Below are positions 39,229 through 48,188 of a stretch of 64,000 nucleotides of DNA, piece after piece. The stretch's first letter is position 1. Each line of letters starts with the position of its first letter. Origin of the DNA: Curtobacterium flaccumfaciens (GTDB lineage: Bacteria > Actinomycetota > Actinomycetes > Actinomycetales > Microbacteriaceae); the NCBI GenBank assembly GCA_029689965.1, contig CP121450.1, positions 1,178,001-1,242,000 of the forward strand, in the 5' to 3' direction. The position numbers and the translations under genes are program-made. The notes beneath the pieces were generated by a model, which saw nothing but the letters and a program-made list of their open reading frames with translations, searched no databases and was not told the DNA's origin.

Positions 39229-40895
39229 TCAGAAGCCGCGTTCGCGTCGGATGTCCTCGGCACTGCCGACGACGTCGCGCTGCAGGACGGCGGCACCGGA
39301 CGTCCCCGCGTAGTCGTACACGTCGAACCCGGTGCAGTGCGTGATGGTCGCGGGCCTGCCGAGCGAGTCCTCGACCGCGGTCGTCCAGACGTCGCCCGAG
39401 CCGATCACCACGAAGGTCGGTGCAGCGTCGCGGTAGGCGCCGAGGTCGACCAGCCACGGGTAGGTCTGGAACGTGTCGCGGACCTGCAGCAGCTGCACGT
39501 TGGTCGCCGCGTACGTCGCGAGCGGTCGCACCGTCCAGAACTGGCCGACGCCCACGACGTCCCGTCCGCGGGCCCAGCGGTCGAGGCAGGCCGCGGGGTC
39601 GTACCGTGCCTGGGCGACGGCGCGCACGGTGCTCGGAGCCGTGGCGGCCCCGGCGAGGAGCACGCCGGCGGCCCCGAGCGCGAGCACGATGCGGATCCCG
39701 TGCAGCGGACGGTGCACGCGGGTCCGGCGGACGGCGGTGCGGGCGAGTTCCGCGACCGCGACCAGTGCGAGCAGCGGGACGGTCGCGATCGGCTCGAGGT
39801 AGCGCGGTGTCTCGGAGCCGGCGACCACCACCCCGACCGACACGGCCACGACCGTGACGAGGGGGAGCGCGGCCGCGACGAGGACGGTCCGGGAGGTCCG
39901 CACCCGCCAGGCCCACACCGTGCCCCGACGGCGAGCAGCACCCCGACGAACAGGAGCAGCAGCCCGGCGTCGCCCGCCGCCGACCCCGCGCGGTCGTCGG
40001 TGAGCGCCGCGAAGAACCCGAGCGTCTCGCCCGCACGGGACGGTCGCACGTAGGTGGACGGGTCCAGCGACACGAACGGCCGGAGCGGGATCCGGAGCAG
40101 GTACCCGACGACGGAGCCGGCCGCCACCGTTCCGCCGAGCAGGACCACCGGCCGCCACGGCAGGCGGCGGGCGAGGGCGAGCAGCACGAGGGTCACGACC
40201 ACGGGCGCCCCGGACCAGGGGACGTACAGCGGGTTCGACGCCGTGGTGCACGCCGCGAGCAGCCCGAGCACGACGAGCACCGCGACCGACGCTCGGCCGA
40301 CCCGGACCGCCCGGAGCACGAGGACCGCCGTGCCGAGCATCGCCAGCACCGCGCCGTAGTAGTAGGTCGTCGTGAGGAGCAGCGATGCGAGCTCGAGCGA
40401 CGTCGCGGTGGCCGACGACTCGGTCAGCACCAGCAGTGTCACGAAGCCGAGCGCCACGGCGGACACCGTGACCCGCGCCGAGCGGCGCGCAGCGGGCATG
40501 AGCTCGTTCGCCGCGGCCCGGACCAGCGCGTACACGGCGAGCAGCACCAGGACGCCGTTGAGCGCGAGGGCCTGCTGCGGGGTCGCCGTCACGAGGGAGC
40601 AGAGCAGGTAGACCGGGAGCTCGGGGAAGAAGAACAGGGCCGGCGACATCGCCCACTCGAACGGCTGCCCGAGCTGCAGCGACCGCTCGACGAGCGGCAG
40701 CAGCACCGAGTCGCCGTCGTACCAGAGCAGCGCGACGCGGGCCGTGGCGACGACGTGACGCAGCGCGATGACGGACAGGGCCAGCGCGACCAGGGCGCCG
40801 AGTGCCTCCTGGCCGACCGCGAGCCGGCGACCGCGCCAGCGCGTGCCGCTCGACCGACGCGCCATCTCGGTGGCGGGGCGTGCGTCGGAGGCCAT
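39229..40895 (-). CDS. Polytopic membrane protein, glycosyltransferase-like (one frameshift)
   Basis: About 555 aa with roughly ten to twelve membrane helices and a C-terminal soluble domain of about 130 residues (DRWARGRDVVGVGQFWTVRP, FVVIGSGDVW). The first loop contains WYDGDSVLLPLVERS followed by FEWAMSPALFFFPELP, a layout like membrane mannosyltransferases of the GT-C type that carry an acidic motif in loop 1. No family can be named with certainty. One base is missing at 39923-39926 (LLAVGGTVWAW). Divergent from pyrE, 37 bp between starts. Confidence 0.7.
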
Positions 40896-40918
40896 GACCG
40901 GAGCGTACCGAGACCGGC

Positions 40919-40924
40919 TACCCT
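40919..40924 (+). promoter_or_regulatory. Candidate -10 element of pyrE
   Basis: TACCCT placed 8 nt before the pyrE GTG, so the transcript would start at or within a base or two of the start codon (leaderless). No clear -35. Confidence 0.35.
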
Positions 40925-40932
40925 TGTGGGCT

Positions 40933-41484
40933 GTGACCGACGCGCGCGACCAGCTCATCCAGTTCATCACGGACGAAGCGGTGTTCCACGGAGACTTCAC
41001 CCTCACGAGCGGGAAGAAGGCGACGTACTACATCGACCTCCGCAAGGTGAGCCTCGACCACCGTGTCGCCCCGCTCATCGGCCAGGTCATGACGGACCTC
41101 GTCGGCCAGGTGCCGGACGTCGCCGCCGTCGGTGGTCTCACCATGGGCGCCGACCCGATCGCCAGCGCGGTGCTGCACCAGGCCGCCGCTCGCGGCATCG
41201 AGTACGACGCGTTCGTCGTGCGCAAGGAGCCGAAGGACCACGGCCGTGGCAAGCAGGTCGAGGGTCCGGACGTCCGGGGCAAGCGGGTCGTCGTGCTCGA
41301 GGACACCTCCACGACCGGCGGCTCGCCGCTCAAGGCCGCCGAGGCACTGGAGCGCGAGGGTGCGATCATCGCCGCCGTGGCCGTCGTCGTCGACCGCGAC
41401 ACCGGCGCGAAGGAGAAGATCGAGGCAGCCGGGTACCCGTACTTCAGTGCGATCGGGCTGGCCGATCTGGGGCTGAGCGCGTGA
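40933..41484 (+). CDS. pyrE: Orotate phosphoribosyltransferase
   Basis: Joins orotate to PRPP to make OMP in pyrimidine synthesis. 183 aa, unbroken. FTLTSGKKATYYIDLRKVSL (orotate binding), GGLTMGADPIASAV, FVVRKEPKDHGRGKQVEG (flexible catalytic loop with Lys) and the PRPP motif VVVLEDTSTTGGSPL. The GTG at 40933 is preferred, giving TDARDQLIQFI; upstream sequence belongs to the divergent promoter. The stop codon overlaps the next start (GTGA). Confidence 0.97.
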   Translation: MTDARDQLIQFITDEAVFHGDFTLTSGKKATYYIDLRKVSLDHRVAPLIGQVMTDLVGQVPDVAAVGGLTMGADPIASAVLHQAAARGIEYDAFVVRKEPKDHGRGKQVEGPDVRGKRVVVLEDTSTTGGSPLKAAEALEREGAIIAAVAVVVDRDTGAKEKIEAAGYPYFSAIGLADLGLSA

Positions 41485-43689
41485 CCGGGGAGCGTCCGGA
41501 CGACGCGCACGAGCCCGACCAGACCGCCGGACCCGCAGGCGGGACGACGGACTGGAGGCACGGCGCGAGCCCGCCCCGGACGCTCCGTTCCACGGTCTCC
41601 GCAGTGCCGCGGACATCTTCGGCGCTCCCCGCAGCGAGGACGAGTGGCCATCGCGCCGAGAGCGTCGCGAGGCCGAGAAGACCGCTCGGGAGACCGGTGC
41701 GCCGCTCCCCGAACCCTTCGAGCCGGCGCCGTCCGCCCGGAAGCCCCCGAGGCGTCCGCGGCCTCGTCGGCCGATGACGACGGTGCGACCCAGGCGATCT
41801 CGATGCCCGAGCAGCTCGACCGCCCCGTCGGTGAACCCGCAGGCGAGTGCCGAGCACGAGCGCGAGACCCTGGGCGAGCGGATCCCGCCGGCCGCCCCGG
41901 TCCCGCCGACCTCGACCGCGCCGCACCCCTCGTCGATCTCGCTCCCGACAGCCCGGTCCCACCGCGACCAGCGTGCCGCCGAGAACCGGGCGATCGAGGA
42001 CGAGCGCCGCCGCGTCGACCCGTTCGGCGAAGGACGCAGCGACGTCGACTGGCTCGGACGAGCGACCGGTTCGCAGCCCACGCCGACCGGCCCGGTCGCG
42101 CAACAGCCCCTCGGCGTCGAGAACGTCCTGCCCACCACCGACGAGCCGCCGAGCTTCACCGAGCTGCTCCGCATCGCCGATGCCGGTTCGGACGCTCCCG
42201 CCGCAGACCGCCCGTTCGACTGGGCCATCCGCGACGACGAGACCGGCGAGGTCCCGGCGACGTTGACGACGAACGCGTTCGACACGACGGCGCTCGCGGG
42301 CCACTCGTGGACCCTCGCGGACGAAGCCGACGACGACGTGGTGTCAGGGGAGCTCGAGACGCCGGTGACCGGGACACCCGTGGTGTCGGCCGCCGCCGCG
42401 ACCACCGCGTTCGACGCGCCGCCGGTCGTGCCGACGGACGTCGCCGAGCCGACCGCGGCAGTCGAAGCCGCGCCCGCGGACGACGGGACCGACGAGACGG
42501 AGGGCGAGCTGCGCCTCCAGGCCGAGGCGCAGGCCGACCCCGCTGACGCCGCGACCACCGCGCTGCCCGTCGCCGGGACGCCCTGGTGGGCCGAGCCGGA
42601 GGCGACCGTGCCCCCGACGGCCGCCCCACCGCTCGTCGAGCCGGCCGCTGCCCATCCGGACGCGCAGGCGTACCCGGCGCACCTGCCGCCCGCGGTCGGG
42701 CAGGACCTCGACGCCGTGATGGGCATCCGCGCCCACGCTCCGGTGGGCGACGAGCCCGCACCGCTGCCGGCCGCCGCTCCGGACGACCTCGACCAGTCCG
42801 AGTGGGACGGCCGCGAGACCAGCGACACGAGTGCGATCAAGGACCTGTTCGGCACCGAGGCCGTCGGACAGCTCGGCGGTACCGGGTACGACCCGCACGA
42901 CACGGGCACGCGCATGATGCCGGCCGTCGGCGGCGCTCCGGCGCACGCTCCTGCACCGGGGCGCACCCCGGTCGCGCCCGCTGCTGCCGGCCGCGGCTCT
43001 GCCGGCGGCGGCTCTGCGCGCGGCGGCGACCGCGACAACTTCATCAACGAGGGCTTCGCGAAGCTCCGGAACGAGGGACAGCGCGGCAAGCGACTGCTCA
43101 TCTGGGGCTCGATCGCGCTCATCGTGGTGCTGCTCGTCGCGGTGTTCGCGCTGACGCGTTGGATCCTCGGCAACACGATCGAGGACCACACACCGGCACC
43201 GACGTCGACCTCGGCGGCATCGGCACCGGCCTCCAAGGTTGCGTCGGCGACCGCCGCACCGTCCGCGCCCGCGTCGTCGGACACGCTGCAGACGCTGCAG
43301 TTCGCGACGACCCCCGCCGCTCCCGGCGAGCAGCAGGCTGGACCGAGCTGGCGGGCGGGGAGTGCCTGTCGCCGTTCACGAACGCGTGGGCGCAGACCTT
43401 CACGGTGGTGGAGTGCTCGTCGGCGCACATCGCCCAGCTGACCGCACGTCTGCCGGTGTCGGCGAACCAGTGGCCCGGGTCCGAGGCGCTCGCGGCGCAG
43501 GCTGCTTCGCAGTGCCAGACCTCCGCTGCGCTGGACACCTCGGCCGCCGCGGCGTACGGGGACGTGCAGGTGCAGGGTTCCTACGCGCCGGACCAGGCGA
43601 CGTGGGACCAGGGGGACACGTTCATCTCGTGCTTCGTGAGCCGCTCGTCGGGCGAGGCGTTGACGGGGTCGGTCGCGCCGGGGGCGTAG
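41481..43689 (+). CDS. Membrane protein with septum-formation-like C-terminal domain (several indels)
   Basis: About 737 aa when repaired. A long, acidic, Ala/Pro/Thr-rich disordered cytosolic N-terminus (about 530 residues), one membrane helix (LLIWGSIALIVVLLVAVFAL) and an extracellular domain. The extracellular domain shows AGGECLSPF, VVECSSAHIAQL, W-rich DQATWDQGDTFISC and GEALTGSV, the Cys pattern of the Septum_form family (PF13845). A role in division is inferred from that domain only. Frames must be joined at about 41574-41579, 41736-41740, 41835-41860 (two bases, unresolved) and 43340-43341. The disordered part contains a half-copy of the GCGCCTCCAGGCCG repeat (42511-42524). Coupled to pyrE by GTGA. 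Confidence 0.72.
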
Positions 43690-43732
43690 CCGGGCGCCTC
43701 GGCCCCCTTCGGCCCCCAGGCCCCCGACCCCG

Positions 43733-43772
43733 AACGACAGATCCGACGTCGTGCGACGTCGGATCTGTCGTT
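43733..43772 (+). terminator. Strong hairpin terminator
   Basis: Perfect 17-bp arms (43733-43749, 43756-43772) that can extend by two pairs into the 6-nt loop; right arm ends TCGTT. Confidence 0.85.
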
Positions 43773-43832
43773 CTGCGTCGGCAACCCCGGCATCTCCGGA
43801 CGTCACACAGCGCGGTCCGCTTCCATGGGCCC

Positions 43833-44477
43833 ATGTCCACGCTGACCGCCGCCCTCGCCGACCCGCGCTCCTCCGTCCGTCTGCGTGCCGTCATGGACGC
43901 CGGGACCCACCCGGATCCGGCGGACCTCGACGTGCTCGTGGAGCAGTGCGCGGTGGAACCGGACTTCTTCGTCCGGGACATGCTCACCTGGGCGCTCGTC
44001 CGACACGATGCCGACGAGGTGGTCCGGCGGATGCTCCCCGAGCTCGAGCGTCCGCTGCCGCAGGCCCGGAGCCAGGCGCTGCACACCCTGTCGAAGATCG
44101 GCGACCCGAGCGTCTGGTCGTCAGTGCGTCCCCTGCTCCGTGACTCCGACGTCGAGGTCCTCCGGGCAGCCTGGCGCACCGCCGCCGCGATCGTGCCGGA
44201 CAGCGAGTCCGATGCGCTCGCACGAACCCTCGCGACGCACCTCGGGCAGGGGGACCGTGAGACGCGCCTGAGCCTCAGCCGTGCGATCGTCGCCCTCGGC
44301 GAGGACACGGCGCGCCCCGTCCTCGACGACGCGGCCGACAGCCCGGACGCCGAGGTCCGCGCGCACGTCGCCGCGATCGACCGCCTGCTCCGCGATCCGG
44401 ACGCCGCGAGTGCGGTCGCCGTCGAGCGTGCGCGCCGTGAGGTCGCGCTCGGCCGCACGCGGTCCGCGAAGGGCTGA
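43833..44477 (+). CDS. HEAT-repeat protein
   Basis: 214 aa, unbroken, all-helical. Successive repeats of about 30 residues (SSVRLRAVMDAGTH, FFVRDMLTWALVRHDADEVV, ARSQALHTLSKIGDPSVWSS, VEVLRAAWRTAAAIV, ETRLSLSRAIVALGEDTARP, AEVRAHVAAIDRLLRDPDAA) match HEAT/PBS-lyase-type repeats, a protein-binding scaffold. A partner is not evident. It stands alone between two strong hairpins. Confidence 0.85.
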   Translation: MSTLTAALADPRSSVRLRAVMDAGTHPDPADLDVLVEQCAVEPDFFVRDMLTWALVRHDADEVVRRMLPELERPLPQARSQALHTLSKIGDPSVWSSVRPLLRDSDVEVLRAAWRTAAAIVPDSESDALARTLATHLGQGDRETRLSLSRAIVALGEDTARPVLDDAADSPDAEVRAHVAAIDRLLRDPDAASAVAVERARREVALGRTRSAKG

Positions 44478-44498
44478 TCGCCGCGCTCGCGCCTCGTC

Positions 44499-44553
44499 CA
44501 GTGAGCAGAGATCGTCGAGTCGCCGGACGTGGCTCGACCGTGTCTGCTCACTG
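44499..44553. repeat. AGTGAGCAG-family hairpin repeat
   Basis: Perfect 11-bp arms CAGTGAGCAGA (44499-44509) and TCTGCTCACTG (44543-44553). The same left arm followed by ATCGTCG recurs at 56200 and, as a half-copy, at 23103-23130. Confidence 0.7.
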
Positions 44554-44576
44554 AACGCGGTGGGCGCGACCCGACG

Positions 44577-44622
44577 ACGGCCTGGAGGCGCGTGGCGGGC
44601 CCGCCACGCGCCTCCAGGCCGT
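44577..44622. repeat. Perfect 46-bp palindrome, CTGGAGGCGCG family
   Basis: Two exactly complementary 23-nt halves with no spacer, core CCTGGAGGCGCGTGGC. It has the same length as the palindrome at 23040-23085. Confidence 0.9.
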
Positions 44623-44699
44623 TCCGGGGCGGGTCGGGGAACACCGGAATTCGGGGTGCCGAACAGGGCCGATCTGCTTGCGCACGCGGATCGGAGCGC

Positions 44700-44875
44700 G
44701 CCAAGGTGGGTGTCGAAGGGGAGTAGCTCCCAGCGTGTGCATCGACACACTGGCCATCACGACGATCGGTCCGGTGCACGTGGCCTTCGAGGCGAGCGAG
44801 ACCTTCGGCCGTTCCGCCATGGCCGAAGCCGCTCGAGTGTGTGCAGCGTCATGGCTCGACCACTCGGACTCGAGG
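44700..44875 (+). ncRNA. yybP-ykoY manganese riboswitch (limits approximate)
   Basis: The hallmark AAGGGGAGTAGC stands at 44716-44727, followed by a hairpin (GTGTGCATCGACACAC) and CATCACGACGATCGG, which fits the second conserved metal-binding loop region (CGTCA-type) of this class. GCGAGCGAGACC and a GGCCGAAG-closed stem complete the element before the ATG at 44882. The class binds Mn2+ and turns on exporters; the gene downstream is a cation exchanger. Secondary structure was judged by eye. Confidence 0.75.
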
Positions 44876-44881
44876 ACCACC

Positions 44882-46173
44882 ATGACGAACACCCTGTCGC
44901 CTGCGGCTGCGCCCGCCGTCGCCCCGTCCCGGATGGGCGCCAGCGCCTGGGGCCGCATCGCGATCTGCATCGCCATCGCCCTGCCCGCCGTCGTCTTCCG
45001 GATCGGCGGGTTCGCCCGAACGCCCTCGTCGACCTGCTCGTCTTCGGCGGGGCCGTCGTCGCCGCGTCGTTCCTGCTCGCCTGGGCCGCCGAGGCCGCGC
45101 AGAAGGACATCGCCGGCGCCCTCGCGATCGCGATCCTCGCGCTCATCGCCGTGCTGCCCGAGTACGCCGTCGACCTGTACTACGCGTTCCGCTCCGGGTA
45201 CGACCCCGCGTACGAGCAGTTCGCCGCAGCCAACATGACCGGCTCCAACCGGCTGCTGCTCGGGTTCGGGTGGCCGCTCGTGGTGATCATCTCGCTGCTC
45301 GTGGCGCGGCGGTTCGTGAAGACCGGCTCGCTCCCTGCGTCGGCGACCCGGGTGCTCGAACTCGAACGCTCGTCCAGGCTCGACATCGGGTTCCTGGCGC
45401 TCCTCGCCCTCGTCGCGTTCCTCATCCCGCTGTTGGGGTCGATCCCGATGTGGTTCGGGTTCGTGCTGCTCGCGGCGTTCGTCTGGTACCTCTGGCGTGC
45501 GTCGAAGGTCGCTGACGGGGACGACGAGGACGAGGAACTCGTCGGCATGGCGGGCAACATCGCGTCGATGCCGCAGCGCTCCCGTCGCTGGACGCTCGTG
45601 GCGCTGTTCGTGGTGGCCGCCGCGGTGATCCTGTCCTCAGCGGAGCCGTTCGCCGACGCCCTGGTGGACTCCGGCAGCGCCCTCGGCATCGACAGCTACT
45701 TCCTGGTGCAGTGGCTCGCGCCGCTCGCCACCGAGGCACCCGAGTTCATCGTCGCCGCGCTCTTCGCGCTGCGCGGCATGGGCGGTGCCGCGATCGGGAC
45801 GCTCATCGCGTCGAAGGTCAACCAGTGGTCGCTGCTCGTCGGGTCGCTGCCGATCGCGCACGTCCTCGGTGGCGGGACCACGGGCGGGCTGCCGCTGGAC
45901 TCCCGGCAGGTCGAGGAGTTCATGCTGACCGCGTCGCAGACCGTGCTCGGCGTGGCGATCATCATCGCGCTGCGGTTCCACCGGTGGTCGGCGATCGCGT
46001 TGGCGGCGCTGTTCGCGGTGCAGTTCTTCGTGACGGACACGAACGGGCGGTGGGTGCTCAGCATCGTGCACATCGTGGCGGCGCTCGTGGTGTTCTGGAT
46101 CAACCGCCGGGACATCCTGCCGACGATCACGGCGCCGTTCCGCCGGCCGTCGTCCGCCGCGCTCCGCGACTGA
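44882..46173 (+). CDS. CaCA-family cation exchanger, probable Mn2+/Ca2+ exporter (one frameshift)
   Basis: About 430 aa integral membrane protein with about eleven helices in two Na/Ca exchanger halves. The alpha-1 repeat contains IAVLPEYAVDLYYAFRSG with the key acidic residue, the alpha-2 repeat contains LATEAPEFIVAALFALRG followed by IASKVNQWSLLVGSLP. A central acidic loop (DGDDEDEELVG) separates them. One base is missing at 45015-45018 in the first helix (GGFARNALVDLL). The upstream manganese riboswitch and the nearby mntR make manganese the likely substrate, which is an inference. Confidence 0.88.
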
Positions 46174-46263
46174 CACCCGGCGCCGGCGGGGCGGGCCGGG
46201 CCGGGCGGGCGGCCCGTGCGGCCGCGCGGCCCAAGCATGCCGATGCCGTGCCCGGGACGGCTT

Positions 46264-46354
46264 GCCGAGGTTCCACGACTCGCCGTCGGCGGGTCGCCGA
46301 GGTTCCACGGACGGGCCCGCGATCCGGCGAGATGCCACGATTTCGGAACCTCGG
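46264..46354. repeat. GCCGAGGTTCCACG repeats
   Basis: Direct repeats GCCGAGGTTCCACG at 46264-46277 and 46296-46309, with an inverted partner GGAACCTCGG at 46345-46354. Related in core (GAGGTTCC) to the hairpins at 10819 and 54114. The 232-bp gap between the exchanger and mntR holds nothing else. Confidence 0.6.
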
Positions 46355-46405
46355 AACCCCGAGGACGGGAGCGGGGAGTGGGCGCCGCGGGCGGCGCCGC
46401 AGGGA

Positions 46406-47095
46406 TCAGTCGGCGTCGGGGGCGAGCCAGATCGCCGAGGCGGCGGCTGCCGGCAGGTCGACGAGGGACTCCTCGCCGTCGGGGGACCGCCGCGAGACCG
46501 CGATCACCCCCGCGTAGTCCCGGACCCGCTCCACCCGCAGGTGCGTCCCGAGCCCGACCCCGAGCTCGTCGAAGTACCGCAGCAGCGAGGGATCATCGTC
46601 GGACACCCGGTCGACGGTGCCGCACGAACCGGGCTCGATCGCGCCCAGGAGGGTCCCGGGGGAGTCGGGCACGGTGCCGTCCGCGCGGGGGATCGGATCG
46701 CCGTGCGGGTCGTGTGTCGGGTGCCCGAGGTCGGCGTCCACCCGGTCGAGGAAGGTCTCGGACACGGAGTGCTCGAGCGCCTCGGCCTCGGTGTGGACCT
46801 CGTCCCACGTGTAGCCCAGGCGCGACACCAGGAACGACTCGATGAGCCGGTGCCGCCGGACCATGGCCACGGCGACCTGCTGCCCGAGCGGGGTGAGCAC
46901 GACGCCGTAGTACGGGGTGTGCTCGATGAGGCCGTCGCGGTCCAGCTTCCGGAGGTTGCCCGACACGGTCGAGGCGGAGACCCCGAGCGTCGCCGCGATG
47001 TCCCGCGTCGCGAGTCCGGGGCCGCCGCGTTCGCTCGCCTTCCAGACGAGCTTCACGTAGTCCTCGGCCATGGTGCTGAGCGAGGGCAGGCGCAT
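46406..47095 (-). CDS. mntR: Manganese-responsive regulator MntR (DtxR family)
   Basis: 229 aa, unbroken. N-terminal winged helix (TRDIAATLGVSASTVSGNLR), dimerisation domain and a C-terminal SH3/FeoA-like domain. Metal ligands point to manganese rather than iron: Asp12 (MAEDYVK) where DtxR has Met10, His82, and E105-A-L-E-H109, where Glu105 replaces the DtxR Cys102, as in B. subtilis MntR. GYTWDEVHTEAEALEHSVS and DPHGDPIP closely resemble M. tuberculosis MntR. The Met at 47095 is preferred over the upstream 47125. Divergent from the CPBP protease; the exchanger is downstream, tail-to-tail. Confidence 0.92.
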   Translation of the reverse strand: MRLPSLSTMAEDYVKLVWKASERGGPGLATRDIAATLGVSASTVSGNLRKLDRDGLIEHTPYYGVVLTPLGQQVAVAMVRRHRLIESFLVSRLGYTWDEVHTEAEALEHSVSETFLDRVDADLGHPTHDPHGDPIPRADGTVPDSPGTLLGAIEPGSCGTVDRVSDDDPSLLRYFDELGVGLGTHLRVERVRDYAGVIAVSRRSPDGEESLVDLPAAAASAIWLAPDAD

Positions 47096-47132
47096 ACCGC
47101 CAATGGTACGGCCGCACTGGTACAAACGGGAC

Positions 47133-48011
47133 GTGGAACAACCCCGTCGTCGCCGCTGGCCCGTCCCGCCGTCGCTGCTCGTCGGCCTCGCACCGCTGGT
47201 GGTGTTCGCCGGGATCAGTGCGTGGCGCTCCCGCCCGAGCGATGACTACCCGACGCTCGGGCAGACGGTCGACAGCGTCGTCCGGTCGCTCGTGGTGCCG
47301 GAGGGCATCGCCGCCGTCGCGCTCTGCCTGGTCGTGACGGGGCTCGGCTGGTGGCGGATCGCGACGGTCGACCGGACGCGCACGAGGCTGCGGTGGACGG
47401 TGCTGGCACCGCTCCTCATCGCGGCGGTGTGCGTCGTGCGTCTGCCCCTCGTCGACTGGACGGCCCTGCCCGCCCACTACTTCCTGCTGCTCGGTGTGGG
47501 GGTGCTGTTCGTCGGGGTCTTCGAGGAGCTGATGGCCCGGGGCGTCCTGCTCGTCGGACTGCGGCGGCGTCTGCCGGAGTTCGGCGTGTGGATCGTCTCG
47601 TGCATGCTGTTCGGCCTGCTGCACCTGCTCAACGCGCTCGCCGGTGCGGGGATCGGGGTGACCCTCGTCCAGGTCGTGTTCGCGGCGTCGTTCGGCTCGA
47701 CGCTGTACGTCGCGCGCCGGCTGACGGGGAACCTGCTCCTGCCCGTGCTGCTGCACGCCGCCTGGGACTTCGGGTCGATCGCGCTGTCGGCGACGACGGA
47801 CGTGCAGGACCCGTCGAAGCTCGTGCTCGTCGGCATGGTCGGGCTGTTCTCGTTCGCGGTGCTCGCGTTCGGCGTCGTCGCCGGCGGCGTGGTCGCCTGG
47901 CGGGACGACCGGCCGCGCCGCCTGCGGCGCCGGTGGCGGACGGTGCCGCCCCTGGGCGCCCTCGCGGTGCAGGGAGACGAGTCACGCCTCGCCCCTCTCG
48001 GCACGGTCTGA
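47133..48011 (+). CDS. CPBP-family intramembrane metalloprotease
   Basis: About 292 aa, eight helices. Conserved motifs of the Rce1/CPBP family: FEELMARGVLL (EExxxR), FGLLHLLNA (FxxxH) and HAAWDFG (HxxxN/D). Basic N- and C-termini. The GTG at 47133 (EQPRRRRWPVPPSLL) is chosen over upstream in-frame starts at 47103 and 47070, which overlap the mntR promoter. The frame is intact. The target is unknown; it shares only the regulatory region with mntR. Confidence 0.87.
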   Translation: MEQPRRRRWPVPPSLLVGLAPLVVFAGISAWRSRPSDDYPTLGQTVDSVVRSLVVPEGIAAVALCLVVTGLGWWRIATVDRTRTRLRWTVLAPLLIAAVCVVRLPLVDWTALPAHYFLLLGVGVLFVGVFEELMARGVLLVGLRRRLPEFGVWIVSCMLFGLLHLLNALAGAGIGVTLVQVVFAASFGSTLYVARRLTGNLLLPVLLHAAWDFGSIALSATTDVQDPSKLVLVGMVGLFSFAVLAFGVVAGGVVAWRDDRPRRLRRRWRTVPPLGALAVQGDESRLAPLGTV

Positions 48012-48188
48012 AGACCGCTGGCAGGCGGCCTGGAGGCGCGTTGCTGCGAACACGCACAGGTTGCGGTCCGGTTCACCTCACGGTGGGACACCGTTCTCCG
48101 TCCCGCAACCGCTCCTCCGTAGCGTTCCGGTGATTCCAAGCCGGTACCAAGGGAGGAGCGTCGCTCGCGATCCGAGCGGCCACACCAC

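Noticed and set aside
48071..48103. PHO-box-like GTTCACC repeats before the secreted phosphatase
   Set aside because: Only one good GTTCACC unit is present and the 11-nt neighbours match poorly.
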